DNA from: Membranipora membranacea
Taxonomy: Eukaryota > Bryozoa > Gymnolaemata > Cheilostomatida > Membraniporidae
Direction of reading: 5' to 3'
Length of the DNA stretch: 64,000 nt
NCBI GenBank assembly: GCA_914767715.1
Contig: OU612066.1
Span: forward strand, 24,712,283-24,776,282
How positions within the stretch are numbered: the stretch's first letter is position 1; each line of letters begins with the position of its first letter. The position numbers and the translations under genes were made by a program. Positions 21,711 through 34,800 of this stretch are shown here, piece after piece. The notes under the pieces are model-generated. The model searched no databases. It worked only from the letters and a program-made list of their open reading frames with translations, and was not told the origin of the DNA.

Positions 21711-24700
21711 CCTGGTTATGATCTTCCTTGATCGCCGTGACATGTCACATGATCTGACAAGTCATCTGCTTCCTGTAGTCACGTAACATTATGGCTAGCC
21801 TGGGTACTGGAGGTCGCCAACCTCTCCCAGTGTTCTTTATCCTTTGTTTCTGCTTGTCCTGACGCTCCAAATTGGTCTGGTGCATCTGACGCTCCACTGA
21901 CTCTGCTCCCTGCTTGTTGGTTTCCAGCTGCTCCAGGTCATCTTGTCCAACTTGTGTTCCTGGTTGTCCATCCTAACCATTGAATTACACATCTCTAGGT
22001 TGTCATGTCCACCTTGTTTTCCTGGTTGTCCATCCTAACCATTGAATCCCACATCTCTAGGTTGTACAGTACAGCTTAAGGTGTGCCAGCAGCTCCTATA
22101 AAATCCTCTCACTGGCTCTAACCATAAGCCTCGTTAAGTATTGTCCTGCTCACTTCCTGCTCAATCTCTGCCCTGTTGCAAGTCTAAATTTACCTGCTTT
22201 TGTCAACATTTTGTCACCTGAAACTATAATAGTGTCGCTAGATGCAATGCAGGGGTCAGCTTTTTCTCAAAAAATTCACCAAGTTCTGTTTCTCTCAATG
22301 ATAAATTACCTTACACTCACTTCATAATATTATAACTGTATTCAATTTAATCATTTATTTCTAGATATACACACCAAGGAGTAAAACTCCTTGTAATACA
22401 ATATAAAATTTACTTACCACCTTTCAAAAATTTACATATTGTGTCCTCTTATTTAAACACAAGACAACTCTCAATTCAATTGAACCCGCAAAAAAAAATG
22501 GAATCTCTAAAAGTTAAACAGGAAGTGGGTGTTTGCCAACACAACAGCAAGACTCAAACTCTTTTTCTTTGGAGCTGAAACTGACAAGGAGTAGTTATTC
22601 CCAGTCCAGACACTGGTTTTGGATTTGGATATTCTGATTGAGCCTCCCCATCCATAATGAGTAAGTTTAAAGTTAACACATACTAGATCATCCCAAAGAG
22701 GTGACAGCAAGTACTAGCAGAGTATATAGTGGTGACTATAGTTAGGTACAGTTAGCACTAAAGTTGTTGCCAGCATTCAAATCATTTTCAATCATGTTGT
22801 TAAGATCAAGGGCAGTCTGATCATTAGTAACCTTCCCATGGTGACATTGTACTTACAGTAGAGAAGCAGATAGGACCAACCCCATGATTGCAGCACATGT
22901 TAATCCGACCTTCACAAAATCAAGTATCATTGTGATTGCTGCATGATGTTAATCATGTCAATTGATATTAAAGTATGGATTGGATTCAATAACCAACCAA
23001 GGCAGGTGTCCCCTCCCATTTTCCTTATCCCCTGATTGAGTTGGATAGGCTCACTTTTATAATGCACTATGTTATACCATAGTCGCTTGTGACTTAGGCC
23101 CAGTCATCTAGTAAATGGGAAACCCTATCCATCATACTAGATTTCCCAGTATGAGGGTGATTAGGCATGGTGAGGCACCCACATTTCAGTACTATTCATT
23201 CAAATCACTATAAACCAATCTTGTTTTAGGCCGTCAAAACATCCTGCATCCCGCTGAGTGGTCAGTTAATGCCTCACTACTACAACTACAGAAACCCAAG
23301 GTAAGTTAATAATGACCATTTTAATTGTCTGTCCTTATCCTATTATTAAAACTGCTGTCATCTACTTCAATACGATCACAAATTACAACTATGGGCTGAG
23401 AAACCCATCCTTGATTTGACAATTTATCTCTGGCTAGCGGTAAAAGATGGTTTCTTGTCTTAGTTTTTATAACCTGATCAACTGGCTTAAGTTTTCAAGA
23501 TAAGGTCTAGGACCGGGTTGGTAAAAAGTCAAGCATCCTGGAGATTACCACTAATCCTGTGCCTAAACCTTCATCAAAACTGGGATTCCATAACTTGCCT
23601 ATAGTTTCAGCTCTAGCGTCAATAAGTAATCTTAAAAGGAAAAATGGGCAATTTTGAGTTGTCTTATGTTTTAGTAGAGTTGTTCAATTTAAAATACCTT
23701 TCTTTTGTAAGTCCTTTTATTGCAATCCATGGCTGTTGTGGTAGTCACGACATGACAAGGAGTTCAATCCTCAGACTAACTCACAAAACTAGTAAAACCA
23801 AGTTCTGTTTAACCAAAAAGTATACGTAATATAGTGTCCTGTGGACCCACAGGCTATCAACTAGCAGATATCATTACTTAGGGACGTCGTAGACAACCGA
23901 TTGACTTCCCTTTGAATATATACCTTACATTATTAGTTTGTTCATTGTAAGCACAGAAAGTCCGAAACCATCTCTAAATATGTAGCTCGAGGATGTACCA
24001 ACTCAAGCCCTTGAAAATATTGAAACTTCTTTTATTTGTAGTCATGAGATCCTGAGGCCCTCAGATATCAACAAGCGGTGAAAACTCTATGGACAATAAA
24101 TAAAGCCTTGACATTATGATGCTACCTCATACTGATTACCAATTGCCGGTAAGTCACTGAACTTCCTTTTACCAGTTATCTCCGTTGGTGGTGATCCCGG
24201 CAAGATGAGATTTGAACTATTTCAACTAAGTCTTAATTTTGGATCTAATTTCACATTAGCCTTACTCTGATGTTTGGTGTAAGCGATTTTCTCATTCCAC
24301 CAACACTCCTATCTAGTTTGCAAATCTCAATTTATATTGGTGCCCAGAATCTCATGACTGACTCAGTTATCTATAATGTGCCAAGGGGAAAATGTCTTAA
24401 GTCATTGATAGGCAGAGCCCATCTTATCGTTAGTGCAATTGCACTTGAAATTCTACACGTCAGCTACTGAAAATATAGTAATTTAGATTGGATTTTCCAT
24501 GAAATGTCAAATTTTTTGCCACACAGTTAGATGTTCATCAGTTTTTACCCACTGCTACCCACCTCACTTATAGTTAACCTTCAGCTAAATCACATTACCC
24601 CAATAAATAATTCTCAAAAGATTTATTACTAAATGCCAATCGGAATCACATTGTATACACCATCTTATCTGTCAATTTCTTTACCCTTGCTTGTAAAAGG

Positions 24701-26251
24701 CAACCATGAGTACTTTTGAGACCATGCTACCACGAATACAATTTGTGGGTCAGACACTGTTAACCAATAGACTAGGCACTAAGCGCAATAGACTAAGCTT
24801 AGCTCGCATTTATTTTTAAGCATACTGTGGTGACATTAATCATTCTTACCTAACGCAAATGTTTTAAAAGCTTGTCTCCTAGGCACACAAATAACTTTAA
24901 GGCTTCTTTTAATGACAGGCCAAATATCAGAGCTTCTCAAACAAGGAAAGCTAGATGCAGTTAACAACTTTCAGACTGAAATACTCCTCGAAATCATGAA
25001 CAACTAAATAACTCAACATTAACTCAACATTATAATTTTTCTAAACACATCATTTAACTCATAAATTTCATAAATTTCACGGGTGATGACTCCTCTGATG
25101 GAACAGGTATAAAGGCTTCGGAAACCATCAAGCTGAATATCAATTTGTGCACTTTTAATAGACAATGGATGACTGCCTCCACATTCACGGACGTCCAACC
25201 CATTCCAAAAGAGTAGTCACCAGCACTGGATCCCGGCCCTAAATCTCCTCATAATTTCTTCACATAATTTCCCATAATTTCCTCATAATTTCCATCATAA
25301 TTTTCCTCATAATTTCTCATCATAATTTCTTCTAATAATATTCTCACATAATCTTTTCACATAATTTCTTCTAATAATTTTTTCTCATAATTTCTTCTAA
25401 TAATTTTCTCACATAATCTGTTCACAGAATTTCTTCTAATAATTTTTTCTCATAATCTTTGGCCTGGGTCTGAAGTTTTCTGGTAGTCGGGGCCGTCTGT
25501 CTCGGTCGATACCTCAAAACTAGGCATCACTGACTACGAGCAGGCAGTCTCAACTCCTCAGCTCAACAGCCTCAGGTCCTTAAATGATTATGAGAATTCC
25601 AAATAATAACAAAAAAAATTTTTTTTTCCAATAATTTCAAGATTTAAAATCAATTTTATTGCATCAAAGTCTACCAACTTTCCTCCTACTCACTTGTGGA
25701 TTTGATAATTTCCTAGGTACACCCTCGAACTGCAACTCTTACCCCTAATTAAAATGAGATGGTTCCATGACTTACTGTGGTTTTCTTGTGATAAGAGGAA
25801 GATAATTTTTATGCAATTAATAATCCGGCTGGTTGTGAACCTGTAATATAAAAAATAACATAGCGTGAGTTACAAAGCCCATAAATCATGGTTTAATTAT
25901 CACTACAATGGTGTACAGTTTTGTATACCATCACATAGTAAGGATATATCCTTACTCTGTGATACCATGGAGTACTTGACACCAGCGTACGAAGTTAATC
26001 CATAAATGATTGGCATCTTTGCTTCGATTTATTTTTAATCACACTTTCTCGAATGCAGGGTGTGAATCAGTGAATGCTGTCACTGAATACTGGTAAAAAA
26101 TTGTTTACATTTCTTTACTTGTAGATTATTCTGATATACTGACAGAGATGATACTTTATGATGTCTACTTACGAATTCAAAAAAGTTCGGAGCTATATAA
26201 AGTAAGGCGTCAATTAAACAGAAAGAACAGTCTGAAGGTCGTGAGATCTCT
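21711..26251 (-). other. Element B interior, non-coding
   Basis: No coding frame is credible. A simple AT-rich run of CATAATTTCTTCT-type repeats occurs at 25230-25460. A short palindrome (CATAGTAAGGATATATCC...) lies at 25926-25966 and resembles the ends of the element at 43556-44282. Confidence 0.6.
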
Positions 26252-26270
26252 CCTCACTCGGCGAGCACCA
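26252..26270 (-). other. Primer-binding-like site of element B
   Basis: Minus strand TGGTGCTCGCCGAGTGAGG begins two bases beyond the LTR end, as expected for a tRNA 3'-CCA primed element. The tRNA is not identified. Confidence 0.55.
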
Positions 26271-26272
26271 AT

Positions 26273-27445
26273 TGTGGGATTCCAGGGTTATGGAGTCACC
26301 ACATTAACTCTCCGCTACTGAGATCTGTGCTCACGAGCTCGGTATGATGATGCTCACTATATGACCACACACTTATTTATATGGGATATCATTTGATTCG
26401 ATCAAACACTTGACTCCAGAGCATGCCTTTTAATTCTTATCAAGTTTAAAACATTAAAGACAATTCAACTTAACAATGCATGTATTATTTCTACAAGTCA
26501 TATTTTCTAGTCAATGATGCCATGCATGCTGGATTTAATTCATTTAACTCAATTAGGTGATGGTATTGGTATAGAAATCCAACCAAATGTTATACTGTGC
26601 CATTATTAAATAATAAGGCGAGTTCTATTTCCCTATAAATATCATTACTGTACAATAAATGAAAATATTATAATAAAAACTGTAAAACTTTCATGTTTAA
26701 AAACTGACCTGTCTCCAGAATGAAGTTGCAAAACAAAGAGCGCTGCTTGACGACCAGAGGGTCGCCAAACAAATCAAATCAATTCAAATCCCTTCAAATC
26801 AATTATGCTTTCCATTGGTGAACCATGCTCTTATATAGCATGGTTCCAGACACATTAAAAAACTGCTGACGTCAATAAGCAAAAAAACAAGATTTAAACA
26901 CAATTTTCAATTACCGCAAAAAGAGGGTTGATCGGCCACAAGAGTTGCTAATTCTGAATTGTATCTGTTGGCGCCGGTGTTAAGAATAGAATTTAGATTG
27001 GAATATATTTGCATATCCCGGATTCGAGGTGATATGCACCGGCTGGTAACTGCTTGTCCTCCAGTCAAGGTTTGAGTGTACTGATGATGATGCTGGCAAA
27101 GATATTGGATGTTGTTATTGTGTCGGATGTTGGTATAGACAATTCTCCTGTTTACTGGTGTATACGACAATGCTAATTCTGAATTGTCTCTGTTGGTGCC
27201 ACCTTTACTGCATTGTCATGGTTGTCACGGTTCTGGCGTTAGGGTGGCACCGGTATTAAGAATAGAATTTAGATTTGCATATATTTGCCTGTCCCTGTTT
27301 CGAGGTGATTTGCACTAGCTGGTAACTGCGTGTCCTCGAGTCGAGGTTGAGTGTACTGATGATGATGCTAGCTATAATATTGGATGTTCTTATTGCGTCT
27401 GATGTTGATATAGAAATTATCCTGTTTGCTGCTGTAAATGCGACA
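26273..27445 (-). repeat. Element B LTR (right in window, 5' LTR in element orientation)
   Basis: Near-identical to 20244-21416; ends GCGACA followed by target duplication TAAA. Confidence 0.9.
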
Positions 27446-27449
27446 TAAA

Positions 27450-27959
27450 TAATATGACTCAGCCAGAAACCAGTCAGTCAGATAACGGCAACCAGATAGT
27501 GCAGACTACTATCATATTTCGTACTGAGGAATCATATTATACCTTTGTACCAACTACATATATATATACATCATTACAATTATGGATCCAAAGAAATCAA
27601 CCAAAAACTTGTAGGACGCTACAACAAAAACAGAAAATAAAAACCGACAGAAAAAGCAAAAGAAAATAAAGGAAGAAGGCAAGAATGGGAAAGGGACTCT
27701 ACTTATAACTGCTTACTGTACAACATGTATACTCATGAGGACAGCTAGATTACTCATATGAGGATTATATTACTTGTAGAGTCACCCAGAAGGCTGGCGG
27801 CTAGTAGAGAGGACAATCCACTGATAGCTCTGTACTGAGAAGATCTTGCTTGAGCAAGTCAGACATTTGTAACAGTGATTTGAGGTGAGCCTGTTCTATC
27901 GATTGTATTGAGTTTAGTTGTATCGGTTATTCTAAAACCCCTTAGTTTCAGATATAACA
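27450..27959 (+). repeat. Element A right LTR, last 510 bp
   Basis: Equivalent to 15422-15931, ending ATATAACA before the TCCC target duplication. Confidence 0.9.
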
Positions 27960-28439
27960 TCCCAACCATTAACATATAAATACTCTAGACAGGAAACTAT
28001 AGGCCTAGAGCGTCCTCTCTAATTAAGTGACGCGACGTCACTGCGCTATTCACTTTTTCACTGTATCGCATTGGTCAGAATAGGAGTTATCTCCACATAT
28101 ATGTAATGTATGAATAAAACACCTTCTTATTTCTAGATATGACCACTTAAACTGGGTACAACCGGTGAATTTTACAGAACATATACACATGAAATAAAAA
28201 ATGTGATCAGTATACCATGCCATCAAATATTCTCCGTGCCATAACAACTTATGATATCGATGCTTCTGGTGTACAGCATTTGTATGAAAAATGGTGCATC
28301 GACTATTGAGAATTTAGGGTTTTGCTCAGCATTTTACTTCATTCATTGCTTCTGATCTTTCCAGCTTATATATATTTTCTACTGAGTGTGTATGTATTTA
28401 AATGATTGTTCCATGCATTTGTATTGGCATATATGGTAT

Positions 28440-29060
28440 ATTTACTATTATTCCGCCTCCCACAGGTCATAATATCAAACGATCTGGCTAGGAAGGTGGT
28501 AAAATGATGACTGATGTCTTTGTAATCCAGCGCTGTACTTTACTGTAAGTTGTGATCTTGAGGATACTTGATGTTCACTAGGTTATATATTTTTTTCCTG
28601 GCTGATTTATGATAATAATTAGGCTGAAGACGAATCTAATCTTTTGTTTATATGTTTATATATAATCTGTTTCCCCTTTGTACTGCTTGGGATTCATCTA
28701 ATTGATTGTTCAATGTTTCCATTATGTAGATGAAGTAAACTGTATTTTTCCTGCTTACAGAAAATAAGAGGCTTAGAATATCATCAGGGTTAACCTCAAT
28801 CTAACATTCCTACTTGCCTTTATCCGCTGAAATTTGAGCAGATTGCATACTCAGTTTTTGTTACATAGACGTAAGCACTGGTTGCACAATCAAGTGTTTA
28901 TGGTCTGTTGTTTGGTGGTATCCTTAAGTTTTGGATAAGGATGCTTATATCTTTGTCCCGTACTGTTTAAAATGACCTGGAAATGAACTATTGTATTACC
29001 TTGTAGTATATTCAGTGAGTTATTGTGGCTTTCTTTTTTTTCACATCACACCATTTTTAA
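28440..29060 (+). pseudogene. Relic of a receptor-unit 3' flank
   Basis: Resembles the flank after the unit 3 tail (49440-50050) in plus orientation: GGTCATAATATCAAAC, GCTAGGAAGGTGGTA, CCAGCGCTGTACTTTACTGTAA, AAATAAGAGGCTTAGAATATC. No tail exon precedes it, so it marks a deleted or rearranged sixth copy. Confidence 0.5.
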
Positions 29061-30740
29061 AAGCACTAAAATTTTGTATCGCAAGAGGATGTAAATGAAG
29101 CTATATAGGGACAATGTGGAGAAATTGGAGGGCTTGAAGATGTCGGGGCAGACATCCCCTACCTTGTAGTCACCTACATAATTCATTGATTCAATGCTTC
29201 AATAAAATCTGAAACCATGTCAAACGTGGATTATATATGACAAAAAGTGAGTTGATAAACAAATTTACAAGTTGCCAATGTGGACATGAGGCCTATAGAG
29301 GAAGGAACCACATCAGTTGTCAAGGGTAAGATAACTGATGTTTTTTCATCGTTCATGGAAGAAGGAATTCCATGATTAAAGACCAGTTGTGACTACACTA
29401 CAGGCAATGTGATTTTCTTTCATAAAAGGAAATGAAAATTCCTTAACTTGGTTATCTTCATAAGATTTAAAAGCCATTTTTGTGATGTAAGTTAATAGGT
29501 TTGTAATGGCCATCGGTGTGGGTAAAGTCTTCTTCAGAAACGATGAGAGTTTTCTGCTCATTGTCATTAAGAAGACAACTCATAAGTTATTTGTACTAAC
29601 TTTGTAAAGTACAAGTAAACTGCAAATCCGTACCAGTATTGATAGTTGAATCTATAAGCTATGGTCGGTATTCATATGCTTTGGGTATATGGTGGCAGCG
29701 TTTCATTATTGAACACCTTGTGTGGAAATGGTTGCTAATAAACTGCAAATACAAGCAACCCGGGCAACGCATTAGCACTAATACTAACAATGTGTGTTGT
29801 GTGGCTGCTACTGGAACTCTAAATATCCTGTTACTTGATGAAATATATAACATAGTCTTTGTTTCGGAGCCTTACATTGTCTTGTGGAATAAATGGTAAA
29901 TACAGTAGCTTAGGATTTGAAGACTGTTCTTCTCTTTTCAGATCAAGGATGGTATGGGGCACAAAAGTGGTAGAAATGAATGACAACAGGTTTTGTGTCT
30001 GATACAAACTTTTCATCACCAATTTTATCCGGCTACTCAAGTCCAGAGCTGACTAATCACCAGAAATGACATTAAAACTAAGTTTATACTCATTTGATTT
30101 AGACAACTCTCCAGGTTATAACAAATTGATTAGTATGACTGACGACAAATGTGACTGTAGCCAATTAAAACACCATCTGTCAGTGATATTGAACCCTCTT
30201 AATATTTTCAGGTGTATTTGCAATGGAAATTTATTGATTTAAAGTTTGAAATTCTTTTTGCAAAATCATTTTAGGACGATCAGTGCATACGGGTGGGCTA
30301 ATGAAAGTTAGACCGGAAATGTCTAAAAAATACAATGGTCTTATATGTGGGGCCACTGAAAAATTCTGACAAGAAATTTTCAACCCATAGTCACCAAGAT
30401 GGAAGAGCAGAAGCATACCATCATTTTGAAGAATTGTAAGAACCTGAAGCATGTAAAGCAATGGGGAAATAAATAGATTTAAATGATTTAAAAACATCCT
30501 GTAGCCTGGGCAAGCTAAACACCCTGTACACACAAACAAGGCGTAGGTTGTGATCCTTATCTAAGTTACTCAGAGCAAGGAGGACGAGCCAGGCATACAA
30601 ATCCAGTCTACTAGCCTGTTACTCATCTAAATCTAAGATTACTGGATTTTCATTTTTCAATACTGGCAGAGAATTCTCCTGAACTCCCTGCACAGTGGCA
30701 TCTTTGTCTAAGTTCCTTGTCCAACCCTGAAACAAATCTT
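29060..30740. other. Intergenic, no gene supported
   Basis: No repeat-backed or spliced coding signal was found. A 102-codon minus frame at 30539-30231 is the best ORF but has no supporting copy, domain or splice context. Confidence 0.4.
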
Positions 30741-31640
30741 ATCAAAACAGGATAATATGGCATGAGGTAATAAATACCCTACATGAATATGTAGAAAATC
30801 CCTATAAAAAGTGTAAACTTTGATTGAATGTTCAAGTAAAAGTGATCATAACTATTCTTCTGAGAGAATGACGCAACGCTAAACAATATCGTATCTACAT
30901 AGTCCTTTCTCCTGATTCATGTAACTATTGAACAGTGATGTATGTCGGCTCTACTGTGAAATCAAGGATTATAACCCTGTTACTACTTGGTTAAATTATC
31001 ATCTATCTAAAAGGCTTAGTACTAATGCAAGAGATTATAAATCCTCCTGTTGGTGCAAACACCTCCGTTTTGGTAAGAAACGATGGAGTGAGGCAAGTAT
31101 TACCACAGAAATAAGTTTGGCCCCCTCATTCTTAATAACGGCTCACTCTGGAAAAAAAAAGTTTTTGTCAAGGATTGACCACAACAATCTCTGGTTCGCT
31201 GTATCGCTGGTATATTTTTTTATGGCAGACTGTCTAATCAAAGAGATCCTAATAAACAGATAATTTATTTTATGTTTGTGGTGATTTTCTTATCAACACT
31301 GTATCACGTTCACAATAGAAAAGATAAGCACCTAATTGCCGCGAAAAGTTAAACCTGTATGTTGTAGGATAAGTATTAGGTAATATGGATTTGAATTGAT
31401 TATGCCTTGTGAGTGACTCAGTTCTGATGCTAATATCGCACTCCAAATAATGAGACATAATGTATATCTATAAAATTTTAATGATAAAAAGTTATGCCTT
31501 TTTAGTCTATAATAACAAAACTACTCTTCTGGAATGAGAAGAATCTTTGTAAAACTTGGGTACGAAATCAGTGCCACTTTCTGCTCTTCTAGAATAAGTA
31601 CCAAGACGTCTCATTGGAGCTTAGCAAAAGAAAAAAATCT
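30740..31640. repeat. Inverted counterpart of 41.0-41.77 kb
   Basis: Aligns as reverse complement with 41080-41765 (AAAACAGGATAATATGGCATG; GTAGAAAATCCCTATAAAAA; CAGTGATGTATGTCGGCT). It also contains one arm of the palindrome family of 1-373. Confidence 0.65.
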
Positions 31641-31819
31641 TTGATTTGCAAAACTTTACCGTTTGGCAATTACGGATGGATGGGTTTATTCAGTCAAGAA
31701 ATATAATTTTTCGATAAAAGTCTTGGTGCTGTGCTAAAAATATTCAGTATTCAATAAAAGGTCTTAAAAAGTGTATAAAAATTATTATAGAAATAGCAGG
31801 AATTTAAAATAGCATTTTT

Positions 31820-32115
31820 TTCAATAGGGTTTACCATGGCACGTAGAAAAGAGTCATGTGCCCAAGCTGTTCGGATCTTCGGGGTTCTGAGACGCCCTTA
31901 GAGTAAATGCTCTAAAAAGTCGTGTACAAAATGGGACTTGTCAAGGTAAAATTTCATCATACTCTGCTTAGTACGTTCCTGCACCAAAAGATCAAAACCT
32001 GTTTAATTGATTTCCCATTTGGTGATTTATGTGATAAATATTACGATAGCTTGCTTTGTCTTTAGCATATAATGAGTAATAATCATGTACTAATCTTTCC
32101 CACTCTGATATGTAA
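31820..32115 (-). pseudogene. Broken copy of the 1372-1055 exon
   Basis: Keeps recognisable stretches (GGTTACATATCAGAGTGG..., GCTAAAGACAAAGCAAGC) but has an extra base in ATAAATCACC and other changes that break the frame. Its 5' part is deleted relative to 1357-1742. Confidence 0.45.
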
Positions 32116-32879
32116 CCCTCAGAGTTCACCGTTTGAATCGCGATTTTTACCCCTTATCCTATGGTAGGGTTATCATGCCGAGCTTCATTCCAAAAGACAG
32201 GCTAGCAATGAAAGTAATTCTATGATGTAGTATCCTGTATTCCTTTTTTTACTGAGTGATATGATATATATATATAATATATTCATACAAAAAGCAACAT
32301 CACCTTGAATTTGTCCGCAACAGCAATCGTTTACAATGTTAAACCATAACATACACAGCAGCATGAAAGTAAATCTTAATTAATCGCACCCAACTGCTAA
32401 AAGTGCAACTGCAAAGCTACAGTTGTCACCATTTATCCTACCAGCATGATATTATGATATTATTAGCATTTTATTATCAACCACATCCCCCTCTATTCCC
32501 CCTCCCCCCTCCGCCAATTTGGTTAATAATGAAATGCTGCCACAATCAACCCAGGCAATGTTTGAGCGCATAAACTACCTACATTGCAGAATGAAGTTCA
32601 TTGTTAATGATAAAAAGATAGTAGCAGCCATAGCAAGAATTCAACTACCAACTATTTAACTCCTCATTTGGTTTTCCACAACATTATAGCTCACTTAAGA
32701 AAGCTGGTTATTTTTTTAAGCAACTCGTATCCACCAACAAATCCTTCTCTTTGTCCTCTTTTATTCTTCTTATTTATTTGACATAGCCGGACGAAACATC
32801 GTTGAGATGAAAAAGTCAATAAAATCACCAAAACAATCGCCCGTTGATAACAAGCCATCCAAATAGACGCCCTTCGCAT

Positions 32880-33659
32880 AGTCACTATAATATGGGTCCA
32901 ATCATTATTATTAATTCATTGATACAATATATGAGTGCTTTAGTGAAAAGTGTGGTGTCAAAAAATGGATTGCTAAAATCATTGACTGAATATACTGCTT
33001 TGAACTAATTCTGGTAGGCAATACAATAGTTCATTTATGACAGTATTATGACATTTCCAACTGTAAGAGACAAAGAGATTGGTATCCTTACTTACACCTT
33101 AGGTTACCACAATAACACCAACCATAAACAATTGACAGCGAAACTAATGATGACGTCAATGTAACAAAAACTTAAGATGCCATCTGCTCAAGTTTTAGTG
33201 AATAAAGGCGATTGGATTAGAAATCCTTGATTGAGGTAAAAGCCTAAATGATTACCCTAAGCCTCTTATTTTGTGGGAGAAGGAAATGCGCAGTTCTCTT
33301 CAATCTACGTAATGATATCATTGAACAACCAATCAGATGAAGGCTCATCAGTACAAAGGGTAAAAGATTAGCATTGTCTTCAGCTTAATTATTATCATTA
33401 ATCACTTAAACAAAAAAGGCATAACCTGATCAGAACTGAGGGCTTCCTCAAGATCACAGCTTAAAGTAAAGTACAGTGCTGGATTAATAAAGACATCAAT
33501 CATCATTATACCACCGTCCTAGCTGTTTGATATTACGGCCATTGGAGCCAGAATCATAGCAAATATATACTATAACTGCCATTACAAATACTTGGAACAA
33601 TCAAGAAAATACACGTGCGCAAAAGAAAAAGTGTAGGATATCTTCGTATCTCGCTTTCA
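32880..33659 (-). other. Conserved 3' flank of receptor unit 2
   Basis: Closely matches the flank at 1860-2729; presumed 3' UTR and downstream region, no ORF. Confidence 0.6.
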
Positions 33660-34337
33660 GCTTAATCATTATCACGATAAAAAAATTCTACAAAATCATC
33701 ACTATCAAGTGTATAAACTCGATAAACACTGAGAGCGTCCTCCGAATCACAGCTTGTACCTGATGGTTGATGAGTTAGTTTTGGGGCGGAGTTATCTGAA
33801 CTTTTTGAAAGTGATGTGTTACTGTGAGAACCTTTAGGAATTGTTACCAAAACAGGTTGCACTACCGTGTGTAAAGTTTCACATTGTTCTACTGAACTGT
33901 TCCTGTGCACCTCAGCTTCAGTTGTTTGTTGTTTATCAGAAAATACTCTCAATCGCTTAGGCCCCCTGCAAGGCATGGGAGGTGTTTTAGGCACCTTTCT
34001 TTTCGAGCTTCTCATGCTGGGGAAATTTGGAACCTGGTTTTTATTCAAATTTATGCCTCTCTTACTTATTTCACGGGAAATCGATCCCAACAAATCTGAT
34101 GAAGTCTGTGGTAAGTTTTCGGTCAAACTGTGTTCAGACCCGGCATCAGGTGATTTACTCCTTGCACTTTCCTTGGAGTCATACTGGCCGATACTTGGGT
34201 TCACATTGCTCATCGTGTCATACTCGTTTATCTCACAGTAGTCCAGATAAGGATCAGTTCGCTCGATCACTTCATAATCTGACACAGAATCGATGCGTCC
34301 TCTGTTCATATCAGCACTTTCACGCATTCACCACCAT
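33660..34337 (-). pseudogene. Unit 2 exon 8: tail, 1-bp deletion at start
   Basis: After the deletion the original frame continues open to TAA at 33660 and retains SDYEVI, LDYCEI, EYDTM, PPMPCR and SVYRVYTLD. Those residues would be lost unless translation re-entered the frame. Confidence 0.8.
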
Positions 34338-34610
34338 CTACATTAAAAAACACATCAGTAAGTATAACAGAAACCTGGCTTTAGAGGATGCAGAAGTCCA
34401 CCTTCGAAGCCATCCTCCATTGGTTTGATATGAAGACATACATTTAGGACTACAACACTCTGTTTTGTATGAAATTATTTTGACTAATTGTAACAAAGAA
34501 AGCGCCTCATTGCGATTTTTATTTCCTAACTCTCTTATCTTTCCAGGCATATATTCCCCAGGGATACTGGAGCCAAGTGTCTCTGAGGAAAATTAAGATA
34601 CTTAACTCTT

Positions 34611-34650
34611 TAACCACAAATGCGTAATCATCTTCACAAAACCACAACCA
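34611..34650 (+). promoter_or_regulatory. Conserved twin-ACCACA block, nested copy 2
   Basis: TTAACCACAAATGCGTAATC then ACAAAACCACAACC; see the equivalent block at 3691-3730. Confidence 0.4.
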
Positions 34651-34709
34651 ACAAGGATCAATGTCAGATACCAGTGACGATCAAGGACTAGACCTCCAGT
34701 TACACTGGT

Positions 34710-34717
34710 TATATAAA
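34710..34717 (+). promoter_or_regulatory. TATA-like box, nested copy 2
   Basis: TATATAAAC lies 91 bp before the ATG at 34801. Confidence 0.5.
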
Positions 34718-34800
34718 CTCACGAAATGAGGCGCTGTCAATCAGAACTTGCTCATTCATTGACAAGAAGCTATTTTCCCTCAGTGTCAGCTGGATTAATA

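Larger units (their letters stand above)
20244..27445 (-). mobile_element. LTR retrotransposon B nested in A's right LTR
   Basis: LTRs 20244-21416 and 26273-27445 are both 1173 bp; one difference was noticed by eye. Target duplication TAAA at 20240-20243 and 27446-27449. Orientation is minus: next to the right LTR the minus strand reads AT then TGGTGCTCGCCGAGTGAGG (primer-binding-like, 26270-26252), and next to the left LTR it reads AGGGGGGTGCATA (polypurine-like). The 4.86-kb interior has no long ORF on either strand, so B is non-autonomous. Confidence 0.9.
15302..27959 (+). mobile_element. LTR retrotransposon A, interrupted by element B
   Basis: The left LTR 15302-15931 (630 bp, TGCTATATTG...ATATAACA) and right LTR (20124-20243 plus 27450-27959, also 120+510 bp) appear identical by eye. 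Target duplication TCCC lies at 15298-15301 and 27960-27963. A primer-binding-like TGGTGGAACATAAGGG starts at 15935. The interior (15932-20123, about 4.2 kb) has a gag-like ORF but no pol; the element is therefore probably non-autonomous. The right LTR is split by element B. Confidence 0.9.

Noticed and set aside
20878-21743. Minus-strand ORFs inside element B LTR and tandem array
   Set aside because: They fall in LTR and repeat sequence and merely reflect the repeats.
25230-25460. CRISPR-like regular repeats
   Set aside because: Irregular AT-rich simple sequence in a eukaryotic retroelement; no spacers of constant length.
30231-30539. 102-codon minus-strand ORF with hydrophobic start
   Set aside because: No repeat copy, domain or splice signals support it; composition is unremarkable for AT-rich DNA.
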